The notes under the pieces: generated by a model | The model's input: only the letters and a program-made list of their open reading frames with translations | Told to the model about the DNA's origin: nothing | Databases searched by the model: none | NCBI RefSeq assembly: GCF_001623075.1 | Contig: NZ_LMCF01000083.1 | Coordinates: 1 to 46,629, forward strand | Origin: Pseudovibrio sp. Ad37 | GTDB taxonomy: Bacteria; Pseudomonadota; Alphaproteobacteria; Rhizobiales; Stappiaceae | DNA length: 46,629 nucleotides | Direction of reading: 5' to 3' | In this document: positions 24,467 to 32,572 of the stretch, in pieces | Position numbering within the stretch: the first letter of the stretch is position 1 | Layout: the number at the start of each line of letters is the position of its first letter | Translations under genes and position numbers: made by a program

Positions 24467-25306
24467 TTAGCCAAAACTGGCATCAGAACCGTTCCCACTG
24501 TCATTGCTAGTTCCGGAGTTGCTATTACTACTCGCAACAGCAACTGCGGCAGCTACGGCCAAGAGGTCGCCGCAACCAGAAGTGTTTCGAGTTGATTGTC
24601 TCGACGCACGCGCGGCGCGGTAGGTGCGGCTCCGGCGAACTGCGGATGATTTTTTTTGCGGCCGTTCACTTTGAGACTCTTCGTCCTCATTGCTCGGAAA
24701 AGCATACACCGGTGCCTGCCGTGCAATTCGTACTCTATTCCAATCCCATATGAGCGGAATCTTGCAGGATCTCTCGCGGTCCGCGGTTTGGCTTACCCAC
24801 TCTTGCAACGTACTCGCTTCAATCTCGAAAAGGAGCCCATGAGGCGCTTCTACTGAAGATGGCGCCGCCGCTTTGGAGTGCACTACAGCCGCCAAAACAA
24901 GTTCTCCGTGGGTAGCAACAACTTTTACAAACGAGTGTTTTGTCAATTTCCAGACGTGGTAGATTGTGTCCCGAGAAAGGCCAGAACTACGGACAATACT
25001 TACAACACTATTTGGGCCGATGTGGTAGGTGTCTGCAGGGATATGTACTCCAACCTCAATACTCTGTGTATCAAGCTCAGATACACCTTTGGCACGATAA
25101 CTCCTGAATGGCAGGATCTGCCTCTCAAACTCGACAAGATCACACCCATACTTAGCGCGACGGTTGTAACGCGCCTTATCTTCCCATGCTGCTTTCGACT
25201 TCTGCCTTCTAATATCTCTCTTTATCTCCCATTCTGGCGCATTTTTCATAAGCCAACAGACAAAAATGACTGTGAATGGGAGCGTCACAAAAATCCAATG
25301 TTCCAT
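24467..25306 (-). CDS. Membrane protein with low-complexity tail
   Basis: 279 aa from ATG 25306. One N-terminal membrane segment (about residues 4-21, WIFVTLPFTVIFVCWLM), then a basic coiled stretch (IKRDIRRQKSKAAWEDKARY), a globular middle, a basic linker with SQSERPQKKSSAVRRSRTYR, and a tail with AVAAAVAVASSNSNSGTSN rich in Ser, Asn and Gly. No family recognised. Last gene of a five-gene minus-strand run from 27063. Confidence 0.6.
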   Translation of the reverse strand: MEHWIFVTLPFTVIFVCWLMKNAPEWEIKRDIRRQKSKAAWEDKARYNRRAKYGCDLVEFERQILPFRSYRAKGVSELDTQSIEVGVHIPADTYHIGPNSVVSIVRSSGLSRDTIYHVWKLTKHSFVKVVATHGELVLAAVVHSKAAAPSSVEAPHGLLFEIEASTLQEWVSQTADRERSCKIPLIWDWNRVRIARQAPVYAFPSNEDEESQSERPQKKSSAVRRSRTYRAARASRQSTRNTSGCGDLLAVAAAVAVASSNSNSGTSNDSGNGSDASFG

Positions 25307-25407
25307 CAATCCGTAACTTTCTCTGTCAAAGGAAACAAACAAAAAGCAGCAGGGTCTGAAGCGGTTGACTTCTCTTTACTTCAAAAAACTACTAAGCAAA
25401 CGATCAA

Positions 25408-25764
25408 TCAATGCGACCCCATTATGTCAGGGAACTCATCCAGAATAAGAGGAGGTTTTTCTTCAATCCTGTCCGGGTTAGGGCGCTTGTCTAGCCAGGA
25501 CGAAACCTGCTCAGGAGCAAGCCTTGAAGCAAGTTGCAATGGCAAACATTTGCTGTTGGTTCCAATCTGTTCTGTTTCATCCTCGAAAAGATCAAGTATG
25601 AAGAAGAACGGGTCTTTATCGGGATCACCAGCCGCTTCATCCTCAATAGTCTGATCCACATCAGATAAGGTTTTTAGACCCTGCTGTCGGCTCTCAATGT
25701 TCCACCGCGCCAGATAAATGCACCCATTTTGACGATTATCACCGACCGTTAGAGTAATATACAT
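25408..25764 (-). CDS. Hypothetical acidic protein
   Basis: 118 aa, acidic, with no signal or membrane segment. The middle is strongly acidic (DEAAGDPDKDPFFFILDLFE). It starts three bases after the stop of the 188-aa gene, so the two are likely co-translated. No family recognised. Confidence 0.55.
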   Translation of the reverse strand: MYITLTVGDNRQNGCIYLARWNIESRQQGLKTLSDVDQTIEDEAAGDPDKDPFFFILDLFEDETEQIGTNSKCLPLQLASRLAPEQVSSWLDKRPNPDRIEEKPPLILDEFPDIMGSH

Positions 25765-25767
25765 AGC

Positions 25768-26334
25768 TCATCTCACATTGCTGATTTGAAGTTCTGCCTC
25801 AATTTTACGTCTTTCTCCGGCTACATCAGCTGCCAAGTATTGAGCTACCAGAGTCTCCAACTTCGCGGCATCCACGCCAGATTTTCCATTACGCCAAATT
25901 TCGAATATTTCGCTTGTTGCGCTTGAACTTTCATCATCCTGCAGCCATTCATCCGGCACATAACAGCAGCGCACAGAGCCGGCATGGAAAGGCTCGCGTT
26001 CATTGTCCAAAGAAGCCGTTCTGATAGTCACAGTCGTTTTCACACTGATGTGGGAGCGGGAGGTTAAACGATTAGTTGCAAGCTGCCTCGCGGCTTTTAC
26101 CGCGCGTTCGTGGCCTGTCCCAAATCCATAGTAATCATCGTAGGGATCGCTTTTGTCCATCAACAACCCCCTGCAATAGACGTGCACTCTGCTGACTGTC
26201 GAAATTGCATCGACAACAGCTAAGTCAAAAGGCTTCTGGAAGTTCTTGCGCGCGCCAAACGGATCAACGTATGTCGTATATGTCAGGGTTCTTGGGTTAA
26301 CGATCGGCCCAAAATGGTCCACTGAATTTAGCAT
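25768..26334 (-). CDS. Hypothetical protein
   Basis: 188 aa. The ATG overlaps the stop of the preceding gene (ATGCTAA), indicating translational coupling. Mixed alpha/beta composition with VHVYCRGLLMDKSDPYDDYY and a double Cys in VRCCYVPDEW. No motif I can assign. It belongs to the 27063-24467 run. Confidence 0.55.
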   Translation of the reverse strand: MLNSVDHFGPIVNPRTLTYTTYVDPFGARKNFQKPFDLAVVDAISTVSRVHVYCRGLLMDKSDPYDDYYGFGTGHERAVKAARQLATNRLTSRSHISVKTTVTIRTASLDNEREPFHAGSVRCCYVPDEWLQDDESSSATSEIFEIWRNGKSGVDAAKLETLVAQYLAADVAGERRKIEAELQISNVR

Positions 26335-26822
26335 GTCTCAGGATCAGATCCATTAAGAACCTCCAGAGCCACCGCGCAGGAGTCGCTCAGGTGGCTGGAC
26401 GCTGCGTCCATCTTTTCCTGAATAGAGGCGAGTGTTTCTGCATCAAGGTTATGATCACGCAGGCAGTCGTCAGCGCGATCTTCAGGATGATACAAAAGCC
26501 CTGCAGCACCGAGTTCAAAGATGAATTGCTTTGACGTAGCCACGCATGTTGGTGTGACAAAACTCTGCATGACGGTACTCCTGTCTAATCGGTTAGATTT
26601 TTGATTGAGATTTGTGCAGTGCCGGATTGCTGCTGCAGCATCTATCCGGCCTTGGTCATAGTTGTTTCCAGCATCCCAGAACTTCGAGCCATCAGTTTGA
26701 TAATCATCACCAGCTGAATGTGTCGGCCAACCTTCAGCGAGCTTGGCAGCGTCTTCTAGGCCCTTTGCATAACCATCGGCATACTCGCCCATTGTATGCT
26801 TCTCATTGCCCTCAGTACCCAT
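26328..26822 (-). CDS. Hypothetical protein
   Basis: 164 aa. The start ATG 26822 is fixed by GGAGG five bases before it, within the end of the 83-aa gene (11-base overlap); the longer frame to 27011 is a shadow of that gene. The N-terminal part has a repeating Ala/Gly pattern (GEYADGYAKGLEDAAKLAEG and YDQGRIDAAAAIRHC), the C-terminal part is helical. No family recognised. Confidence 0.6.
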   Translation of the reverse strand: MGTEGNEKHTMGEYADGYAKGLEDAAKLAEGWPTHSAGDDYQTDGSKFWDAGNNYDQGRIDAAAAIRHCTNLNQKSNRLDRSTVMQSFVTPTCVATSKQFIFELGAAGLLYHPEDRADDCLRDHNLDAETLASIQEKMDAASSHLSDSCAVALEVLNGSDPETC

Positions 26823-27063
26823 TGGCACCTCCAGAAAGGTTATTCTCGCGAACGTAGGCCTTTCCTGCCTCTGTAGCCCTGAGCGTATCGCCGCTGTTGC
26901 CTTTAAAGAAATCGAGCAGCCTACGGTCAATGAGGCCGTTAACAACGTTGTAGCCTGAGTTGCCACACTGGACTCGAACCTTGGCCCAAATCTCGTGATC
27001 TGAAAGACCATTTTCTACCGTTGCCCGGATGAGTTCTTTCATATGGTCAGTCAAAGGCAACAT
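26812..27063 (-). CDS. Small winged-helix-like protein
   Basis: 83 aa. The sequence LIRATVENGLSDHEIWAKVR, then NVVNGLIDRRLLDFF and RATEAGKAYV, has the rhythm of a small winged helix (ending in the frequent wHTH phrase 'T..G..Y'). It is first of the operon, and the intergenic region to the divergent gene at 27274 has two inverted repeats that may be its operators. GAGG lies ten bases before the ATG. Confidence 0.55.
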   Translation of the reverse strand: MLPLTDHMKELIRATVENGLSDHEIWAKVRVQCGNSGYNVVNGLIDRRLLDFFKGNSGDTLRATEAGKAYVRENNLSGGANGY

Positions 27064-27179
27064 TTGCCACTTACCTCAATCGTTCAAAGGGCAGGGGCAT
27101 CTGCTATTTCAAACAGAGGCCATGCCTTACCAATCTACGCTATCACTCGGCACAGCATTCTCACGCCAGCTCTCGACAC

Positions 27180-27213
27180 ATTTTATTTTTACCACATATA
27201 GTAAAAATAAAAT
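27180..27213. promoter_or_regulatory. Inverted repeat operator in divergent region
   Basis: Perfect 13-bp arms, ATTTTATTTTTAC and GTAAAAATAAAAT, separated by eight bases. It sits between the divergent genes starting at 27063 and 27274. Confidence 0.55.
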
Positions 27214-27236
27214 CATTGCCGAAGTCAATATATTTT

Positions 27237-27259
27237 TGCTATTTGTGGTATAAATAGCA
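27237..27259. promoter_or_regulatory. Second inverted repeat overlapping a -10 box
   Basis: TGCTATTT and AAATAGCA, perfect 8-bp arms with a seven-base spacer that covers GTATAAAT, a likely -10 for the plus-strand gene. Binding here should block that promoter. Confidence 0.5.
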
Positions 27260-27273
27260 GCGAGGCTGAGGGT

Positions 27274-27768
27274 TTGGTTTTAGCAACACATAACGGTAGC
27301 GAGTTCCAAAAATGGGCTTGCATCACTCTGCACAAGTGGCTCCCGAGCAAAGCCCAGCAAATAGCTGGCGCTCGCGCATGGGGAGCGCATAACGACTGGC
27401 TTTCGGGCATCGAAGAGGTGCCGACCACGTTTACAGACGATATCAGAGACGTGAAGACAACCAGATGGGGAGACGACCGTTGGCCGGCAAAACTCCCAAA
27501 TCGAGCAACGCTCATTCATGCCTTGTCAAAAAGTGAGATACCTCTGGATCAGGTCTACTTTCGCAGTCCGCTCTGTGTAGGCATTTCGCAAAAATTAGCG
27601 CTAGCAACAATAAATGCTATCTGGGACGCAAAAGCACTCGTTTACGTGCAAACCATGGACGTTCTTTACAAAGCTGGAGACGACTTGGAAGATTTTTGCA
27701 CTCAGCTGCGCAAAGACATTAAGGCTTCGCAAAACAAAGATCAGCGGCGGCGGCATCCAGAAGGCTGA
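27274..27768 (+). CDS. Hypothetical protein
   Basis: 164 aa if it starts at TTG 27274, which has GAGG eight bases upstream; no ATG start keeps the N-terminus. Tryptophan-rich, no signal or membrane segment (WACITLHKWLPSKAQQIAGA; TRWGDDRWPAKLPNRATLI). No family recognised. The divergent promoter region with two operators suggests regulated expression. Confidence 0.45.
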   Translation: MVLATHNGSEFQKWACITLHKWLPSKAQQIAGARAWGAHNDWLSGIEEVPTTFTDDIRDVKTTRWGDDRWPAKLPNRATLIHALSKSEIPLDQVYFRSPLCVGISQKLALATINAIWDAKALVYVQTMDVLYKAGDDLEDFCTQLRKDIKASQNKDQRRRHPEG

Positions 27769-27887
27769 GCCGCAGGACAAACCATCATCATGGTGGGTTG
27801 AAACCAAAACACAAAGCGAAGTATAGATGCAAAATGCAATTTATACGCGCTGTATTGATGCAACAAAACAAAGACAGGTCTTTTGCG

Positions 27888-28112
27888 ATGAAGTCGACTA
27901 AAAATACCCTATTGAAGTTCTTTGCGCTTTTGATGTTCGCAGATGTCTTCTACCAAGCTTTCCAAATGTACAACGCGGGAGTCATGTCGCTTGCGAGCGC
28001 GGGTGATATCATCAAGACGTTCACGCTCGGCAGTTTCACATTGATGTTGGTTAAGTTACTGAACAACAACGACAGATTAAACGCCCTCATCCAGAATAGG
28101 CAATCTAACTAA
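27888..28112 (+). CDS. Small membrane protein
   Basis: 74 aa from ATG 27888 (in-frame ATGs further upstream would add up to 30 mostly basic residues). Two hydrophobic segments: NTLLKFFALLMFADVFYQAF and IIKTFTLGSFTLMLVKLL. It ends overlapping the convergent 164-aa membrane protein by four bases. No family recognised. Confidence 0.5.
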   Translation: MKSTKNTLLKFFALLMFADVFYQAFQMYNAGVMSLASAGDIIKTFTLGSFTLMLVKLLNNNDRLNALIQNRQSN

Positions 28113-28603
28113 GGTGATTTCTTCAGAGTTGGCGTAATCAGCGCTTCCACGAGCAGGCCACCGAAGCCAAAGATCAGCAGCGACAACATTGTCCTTTTTA
28201 CGGTTCGTTTCTGGCCGAGTAAAAGGCTCATTACACCTCCGGAAAACCAAACAACAATCAAACCAGCTATGGTTTTCGGGAGGAATAAACAGAACCCGGC
28301 AAGATTTCCATTTGCGAGCATAGCGAACCTAAGCGATCTGGATAAGGCATAGAGAAATACCGCCAGACTAAGTCCCGCAACGACAACTTGAAGCCACGTC
28401 TGAAGAAGGCTACCTACCGCTAACGGCGCACCTTCAGGCCGCAGCCACAACAACAACAATCCGGTATAAATCGGCGTTAATTGCAGACACATTGACCAAA
28501 GAAAATCACGCACTCCCAAGTAGAGAACAGCGCTGCCACGTTTTACCGCAATGAAAAAACAGACCAGTGAAACCAACGCCAGGACAATAATCAATAGCAA
28601 CAT
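28109..28603 (-). CDS. Multi-pass membrane protein
   Basis: 164 aa with four or five membrane segments (MLLLIIVLALVSLVCFFIAV; TPIYTGLLLLWL; LQVVVAGLSLAVFLYALS; TIAGLIVVWFSGGVMSLLLG; MLSLLIFGFGGLLVEALI). It looks like a small integral protein without known catalytic residues. It follows the SNase gene by about 130 bases on the same strand. No clear ribosome site; function unknown. Confidence 0.6.
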   Translation of the reverse strand: MLLLIIVLALVSLVCFFIAVKRGSAVLYLGVRDFLWSMCLQLTPIYTGLLLLWLRPEGAPLAVGSLLQTWLQVVVAGLSLAVFLYALSRSLRFAMLANGNLAGFCLFLPKTIAGLIVVWFSGGVMSLLLGQKRTVKRTMLSLLIFGFGGLLVEALITPTLKKSP

Positions 28604-28736
28604 ACTGTAGCCTGTTTACTCCCCTAGGCCTGAGACTGAAATGAATGCTCCCTCGACGAGGGCCAATTCCAGAAAATATGGCACGAAGAAGCAGATCGCG
28701 CAATTCCAGAGCAGATCAACACGGCGCTTAGCAGAG

Positions 28737-29189
28737 TCAGCACCAAGGCTTCCGGCGCCCAGTCCAATGCCTTGCCAGTCCCTCGCGCACCAGTATGTCA
28801 CCCAGAGACCGACCATCACGCACAACTTTTCGCAAGAGACGACCGTAGCGATCTTTGTCTCTGCCAGTAGCCACAAGTTCAAAAGGGCCGGCATTCAGGA
28901 GCTCAATCATGCGCGCTGTTGCTTTTGCTCCGAGCTGAGCTTCGTAATCACATTCCGGGCGGTAGGTCTCGGGTGTATTGATGTCAGATATACGGATCCG
29001 CTCATATCCGATGTAAAACGTATCGCCATCAATCACACAGTCCGGGCCGCGACCTTTGTCACACTTTTGGTACTCAACCCGAGCTCGGCTAATTTCGCGA
29101 GAGCTCTCTTCAGCCAGTGCTTCTGCAGCTATGCAAGCATTCAGGCCGACAAAAAAAACTGACAGAACCAATACATTGTTGCGTTTCAT
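28737..29189 (-). CDS. Secreted SNase-like nuclease (thermonuclease homologue)
   Basis: 150 aa with a signal peptide (residues about 1-24). The SNase fold is clear: CVIDGDTFYIGYERIRISDI with the Ca-binding Asp and first catalytic Arg region, NTPE, then the second motif GRDKDRYGRLLRKV and VREGLARHW. Such proteins degrade DNA in the periplasm or outside the cell; plasmid-borne copies are common in Alphaproteobacteria. Cys residues in YQKCDKGRGPDCVIDG may form a disulfide. Its promoter lies in the gap to the divergent plus-strand gene at 29325. Confidence 0.85.
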   Translation of the reverse strand: MKRNNVLVLSVFFVGLNACIAAEALAEESSREISRARVEYQKCDKGRGPDCVIDGDTFYIGYERIRISDINTPETYRPECDYEAQLGAKATARMIELLNAGPFELVATGRDKDRYGRLLRKVVRDGRSLGDILVREGLARHWTGRRKPWC

Positions 29190-29324
29190 TGCGCCGGTGA
29201 GCTCCCCACATGAATTTTGGTATAGTGTTCAACCCTAACAGAATCGGCGCACTCTCAGTTGAGCTAACACCACAAATCAAGGTCAAACATTGGGGAGTGC
29301 TAAATCGTGAACCTGAGGAGAAAC

Positions 29325-29628
29325 ATGAACTACCTGCTTCCTTTAGAATACATTGCCCCTTGGTTCATTTTGTGTGCTGGTTATAAAAAATTGGCGATGG
29401 CTTAACGCGGACAAGTTTCTTGGACACTTGGGAATTAATTTCGTTGCCCTTGTGATTGCCGGGATTTGGATCAAGCCCTTCAGCTTTAGCAGATGGGCTA
29501 GCTCGGTGGAAACCTTTGGTGAAATGACTGAGCGAGCTGCGGATATGGTGTCCTATAGCGGTGGGGTTGTTGTTCTAGTGTTATTGGCAATACATCAGGG
29601 TAAGCTTTGGTTGGATAGCACTCGATAG
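29325..29628 (+). pseudogene. Small membrane protein gene with a frameshift at A6
   Basis: GAGGAG lies seven bases before ATG 29325, and the first frame reads MNYLLPLEYIAPWFILCAG before a stop at 29405. The following coding-like sequence (KFLGHLGINFVALVIAGIWI and SYSGGVVVLVLLAIHQGKLW) is in the +1 frame. The switch falls at a run of six A (about 29385-29390). Removing one A gives a single 100-residue membrane protein. A sequencing error, a real mutation, or slippage at the A-run would each explain it. Confidence 0.5.
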
Positions 29629-29723
29629 ACTGCTTGAAGGCAAGCAAAACACGCCGCACGTTTTCATGTACGGTAGTTCTTTGCAGAAGCCCGAAAAGGA
29701 ACGTTGTAGGGAAGGAAACAGGC

Positions 29724-30477
29724 ATGCGCGAAAAAGTTTTTTTTTCTGATGTACGAACCTTACAGGCAAAGTCTGATAGAGGGGCATGAATTCTATGTGG
29801 AGCAGGGGAAGCATCGCTTGCTGTCACAATTTGAGAATATCAATGAAGATGCAGACAAACACGCTGACGAATGGCTGAAAGAAAGCGGAAAGTGGTTTAA
29901 CCCCGAAACCGACGATCCGGCGCACGGTTATGAGAGGGCCGAACAGAAAGCAATCGAATTTTATGGCATGCTTGTCGATCTGCGTGAAACCACACGGCTA
30001 ATCATTACTGCCGGAATGTTCCACCAATGGGATAAGCAGCTCCGAGACTTACTCACAACAGAAATCAGAAAATGGTACGATGGCAAAGAGTTCCCAAAGC
30101 GGGTATGGAATGCAAATTTCGATCAGATCGTTGAACTACTGAAATCCATGGGCTGGAATATTGAGGACACTGAGTTTTTTGAATCTTTGAACCGCTGCCG
30201 CCATGTGGTGAATGTCTTTAAGCATGGAAATGGAGGATCATTTGAGACGCTGCGCGATGAATACCCAGAGTTTTTTAAGAATCTCCCAAGCGAACATCCT
30301 ATGTGGATACAATTTGATCAGCTCAAAGTGAACGAAGATCACCTCGACGAGTTTTCGAGTGCGATCATCGCATTTTGGAAAAAGTTTCCCGACGATGTGA
30401 CCGACAAAGATTTAGGTGAAGCACCTGATTGGGTGGAAAAGGCACTCAAGAAAGATGAGAAGCAAAAAGAACGGTAA
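29724..30477 (+). CDS. HEPN-like hypothetical protein (possible N-terminal frameshift)
   Basis: About 242-250 aa. The frame that carries the protein starts at ATG 29749, which has no ribosome site. ATG 29724, with AAGGAAA upstream, is in another frame until a run of nine T; one T fewer would join them as MREKVFFLMYEPYRQ. The body is helical, with LRETTRLIITAGMFHQWDKQ and a phrase RCRHVVNVFKHGNGGSFETL that recalls the Arg-His motif of HEPN domains. HEPN proteins are often RNases in defence or toxin systems, but this match is weak. Confidence 0.55.
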
Positions 30478-30481
30478 AACG

Positions 30482-30507
30482 GGCGGATAGAAAACAATTA
30501 TCCCGCC
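30482..30507 (+). terminator. Stem-loop after the HEPN-like gene
   Basis: GGCGGATA / TATCCCGCC with one bulged base; followed downstream by a second, stronger inverted repeat (30564-30573 CAGCTCAGCG with 30580-30589 CGCTGAGCTG). Both lie between convergent genes and probably terminate transcription. No T-run follows. Confidence 0.45.
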
Positions 30508-30597
30508 GGTGTCGAAAAGTAATAATGCTTCATACTTAAGAGACACAAATTCTTGGTTTGTTCCAGCTCAGCGGCAGGGCGCTGAGCTGTTGGAGCC

Positions 30598-30626
30598 GCA
30601 GCGCGCGGCGCGGCCAGGAGCAGGGC
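30598..30626 (+). repeat. GC-rich dispersed repeat, copy 2
   Basis: 27 of 29 bases match the copy at 13238, same orientation, 17.36 kb apart. The two enclose repABC, the integrase and the first accessory genes. Confidence 0.5.
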
Positions 30627-30680
30627 ACAGGCCAAGAGGCTCAACGGCAGAGGAACTCTGCATCATCCAGATCAGCGGCA

Positions 30681-31601
30681 CTAAGCACGCTCAGCTGAGT
30701 GAACAACGGTGGAGTTTGAAACTTTATCGGCCAGTTTCAGCAGGCGGTCGCGCCTCAATTCTATAGGTGGGTGAGAGCGAACCCAATATGCAAACAAGCC
30801 GGAACCCGCGACATTTTCACGGCGATACATAGAGTCGAACAAACTTGCGATCCCTGATGGACCTACCAGACGAAAGGCAAATTCATCTGCTCTAAACTCT
30901 TGAAGTCTGGATGTTAACGGCAGCAAACTATTTGCAATGCGAACGGGCACCGATAAAGCCATCAGTATTAAGATGGAAACCGGACCAACGAGCGGAATCG
31001 GACCAAGCATCCTGATTATCACTTTGATTAAGAAGTTGTACGGTGCCATCAATAGGCGTGAAAGCATTTGCCATCGCGTGTCCCAATGGCGCAAGTGTCC
31101 CATTTCATGCGCGATGACGGATCCAAGTTCCAACAGTCCGTTGTCTCGTGTCTGAGTTGTAATAAGCAAGCCGCTGGTGACTGCAACTCGGTTTCGCGTG
31201 TATGCAACAGCATTCTCACCTGTTTGATCGATGACACGCAAGACGATACGCGGTAGCGCGACATTGGCGGTCGTTGCTTGTAGCTGCACCAGTTCAAGAG
31301 CATCGGCCAATTGTTTTTTTTCGCGTTCACTAGGCTTTCTAGCCCCTACCTCAATGTCAGTGAGAGTTTCAATCAGGCCAGGAATGACATGTGCGACCAT
31401 GGCCCAAAAAACAGTTACGAGAGCGCTTATACCAAATGCGTGCAGGTCCGTGATTTGCGGAACGTTAGCATAAAACAGTGAAAGTAGTCGCCTGACCAGC
31501 TGCAAGACTAATGCGATCAGCATAGCAGACCCGATCAGGTAGAGGCCAAGTGTAAGCAACGCAACAATTTCAATTATCAATGCGCGAAATAGCTTAAGCA
31601 T
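30681..31601 (-). CDS. M48-family (HtpX/Ste24-like) membrane metallopeptidase
   Basis: 306 aa from ATG 31601, which has AAGG upstream; an upstream in-frame start adds 19 residues. Two N-terminal membrane segments (IIEIVALLTLGLYLIGSAML and FGISALVTVFWAMVAHVIP). Then comes the zinc site VIAHEMGHLRHWD (HExxH) with a later FRADEFAFRL (third ligand Glu). A second hydrophobic pair lies in between (LVGPVSILILMALSV). M48 peptidases degrade misfolded membrane proteins; the role on a plasmid is unknown. It is convergent with the HEPN-like gene. Confidence 0.8.
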   Translation of the reverse strand: MLKLFRALIIEIVALLTLGLYLIGSAMLIALVLQLVRRLLSLFYANVPQITDLHAFGISALVTVFWAMVAHVIPGLIETLTDIEVGARKPSEREKKQLADALELVQLQATTANVALPRIVLRVIDQTGENAVAYTRNRVAVTSGLLITTQTRDNGLLELGSVIAHEMGHLRHWDTRWQMLSRLLMAPYNFLIKVIIRMLGPIPLVGPVSILILMALSVPVRIANSLLPLTSRLQEFRADEFAFRLVGPSGIASLFDSMYRRENVAGSGLFAYWVRSHPPIELRRDRLLKLADKVSNSTVVHSAERA

Positions 31602-31877
31602 CGGAAATACCTTATGAAATACCTCATGCAAACTACCCTGTAGTCCGTTAGCTATCAAGTAAATTGGCTATTATACAAAGTAGGGAGCCTTTGCAGATCC
31701 TTCCTGGCCTTAAGGCCCCTTCGCACCTTCAATTGTAGTGCTGCCTTCATGGATGGAAATATTTGCGCAGTCGCGGCCAAATATGGGCTTGCGTACAAAA
31801 GCGCTGTTCAGATCCGCTTTCTCATGCAAGTTGCCTCAACCAACCTAAAGTCGCGGAGAGAGGGTACTATAGAAGCT

Positions 31878-32231
31878 CTACTTAGATCGAAGTTCATAGA
31901 GTTCACGAAACATTTTGCAAACCAGTTCTGCTTCCTGGTTAACATCCGGCTTAAAACCGAATTCATCAATGATGGTTTTCGCAGCTAAAACCGCGCTCTT
32001 CACCAATCTAATTGGTGACGGCTCCAGCATATCACCTCGTCCTAATAAGAGCCATGAAGCAGAGATAGCGTACTCCTTAGACAGCTGAATCAAAACAGCG
32101 CTCGGAACGGGGGTCACGTTTCCCTCATAGTTCTTATAAGAAGTGCCGGAGACACCCAATTCATCAGCAAATTCGAGTTGTTTCTTATCAAGGTGTTTCC
32201 GCACCATTCGCAGCCGTTCGTGAATTTCCAT
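31878..32231 (-). CDS. XRE-family repressor
   Basis: 117 aa; GAGGAA lies before the ATG. The N-terminal HTH is clear: LRMVRKHLDKKQLEFADELG followed by VSGTSYKNYEGNVTPVPSAV. The phrase LSKEYAISASWLLLGRGDML is typical of CI-like phage and plasmid repressors. The C-terminal 40 residues are helical and may dimerise; no protease domain. Two palindromes just upstream (32294-32317) are probable operators for autoregulation. Confidence 0.75.
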   Translation of the reverse strand: MEIHERLRMVRKHLDKKQLEFADELGVSGTSYKNYEGNVTPVPSAVLIQLSKEYAISASWLLLGRGDMLEPSPIRLVKSAVLAAKTIIDEFGFKPDVNQEAELVCKMFRELYELRSK

Positions 32232-32293
32232 TGTTCCTCACGCATTGATTTTCGACATTATCCTATCCTCCAAAGCCATAATACCACCCAAGA

Positions 32294-32317
32294 TTGATAT
32301 CAATTTGATATGTCAAA
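32294..32317. promoter_or_regulatory. Twin operators upstream of the XRE repressor
   Basis: TTGATATCAA (perfect) immediately followed by TTTGATATGTCAAA (arms TTTGA/TCAAA). Repeated TTGATAT on both; about 65 bases before the repressor start. The stretch 32318-32446 has only a 31-codon frame of doubtful value. Confidence 0.5.
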
Positions 32318-32446
32318 CTATACGCCGCGCTGACACAGAAAGAACGCGCAATATGTATTATGGAATGTCCAACGATTACCCAGCTGTGGCTGCAATGATT
32401 GCGATACACAATCGGATAAGCTATCGTGCAGTACGAATATTGATTT

Positions 32447-32499
32447 AGTGATGCATTGCATCACTTGGTGAAGTTAGCTGGACTTCGAAAATAAACAGC
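32447..32499 (+). promoter_or_regulatory. Four-copy leader element, copy B
   Basis: In the sense strand: hairpin AGTGATGC ATT GCATCACT, then stem GAAGT with loop TAGCTGG and ACTTC (32470-32486), an A-rich linker GAAAATAAA and CAGC (32496-32499). The loop's GCTG is complementary to CAGC. It is oriented toward the gene at 32573, and is opposite in strand to the other three copies, which also face their own genes. Confidence 0.65.
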
Positions 32500-32515
32500 G
32501 AACTATGTTTTGAAA

Positions 32516-32542
32516 CCCCAGAGGTGCATCGCACCTCTGGGG
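32516..32542 (+). promoter_or_regulatory. Leader stem-loop before the 234-aa gene
   Basis: CCCCAGAGGTGC ATC GCACCTCTGGGG, perfect 12-bp arms, about 30 bases before the start codon. Confidence 0.7.
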
Positions 32543-32551
32543 CGGTGCTCC

Positions 32552-32565
32552 CTCCAAATTTGGAG
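32552..32565 (+). promoter_or_regulatory. Hairpin that covers the ribosome-binding site
   Basis: CTCCAAATTTGGAG: its 3' arm contains the GGAG that lies seven bases before ATG 32573 and its 5' arm the complementary CTCC. Pairing would hide the ribosome site. Confidence 0.55.
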
Positions 32566-32572
32566 TAAGCAT

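Noticed and set aside
28616-28760. Hydrophobic frame between the SNase and the 164-aa gene
   Set aside because: It reads like a membrane segment but has no ATG, GTG or TTG start outside the SNase gene, and no ribosome site.
32353-32448. 31-codon frame MYYGMSNDYPAV...
   Set aside because: No clear ribosome site and no recognisable feature; too short to support.
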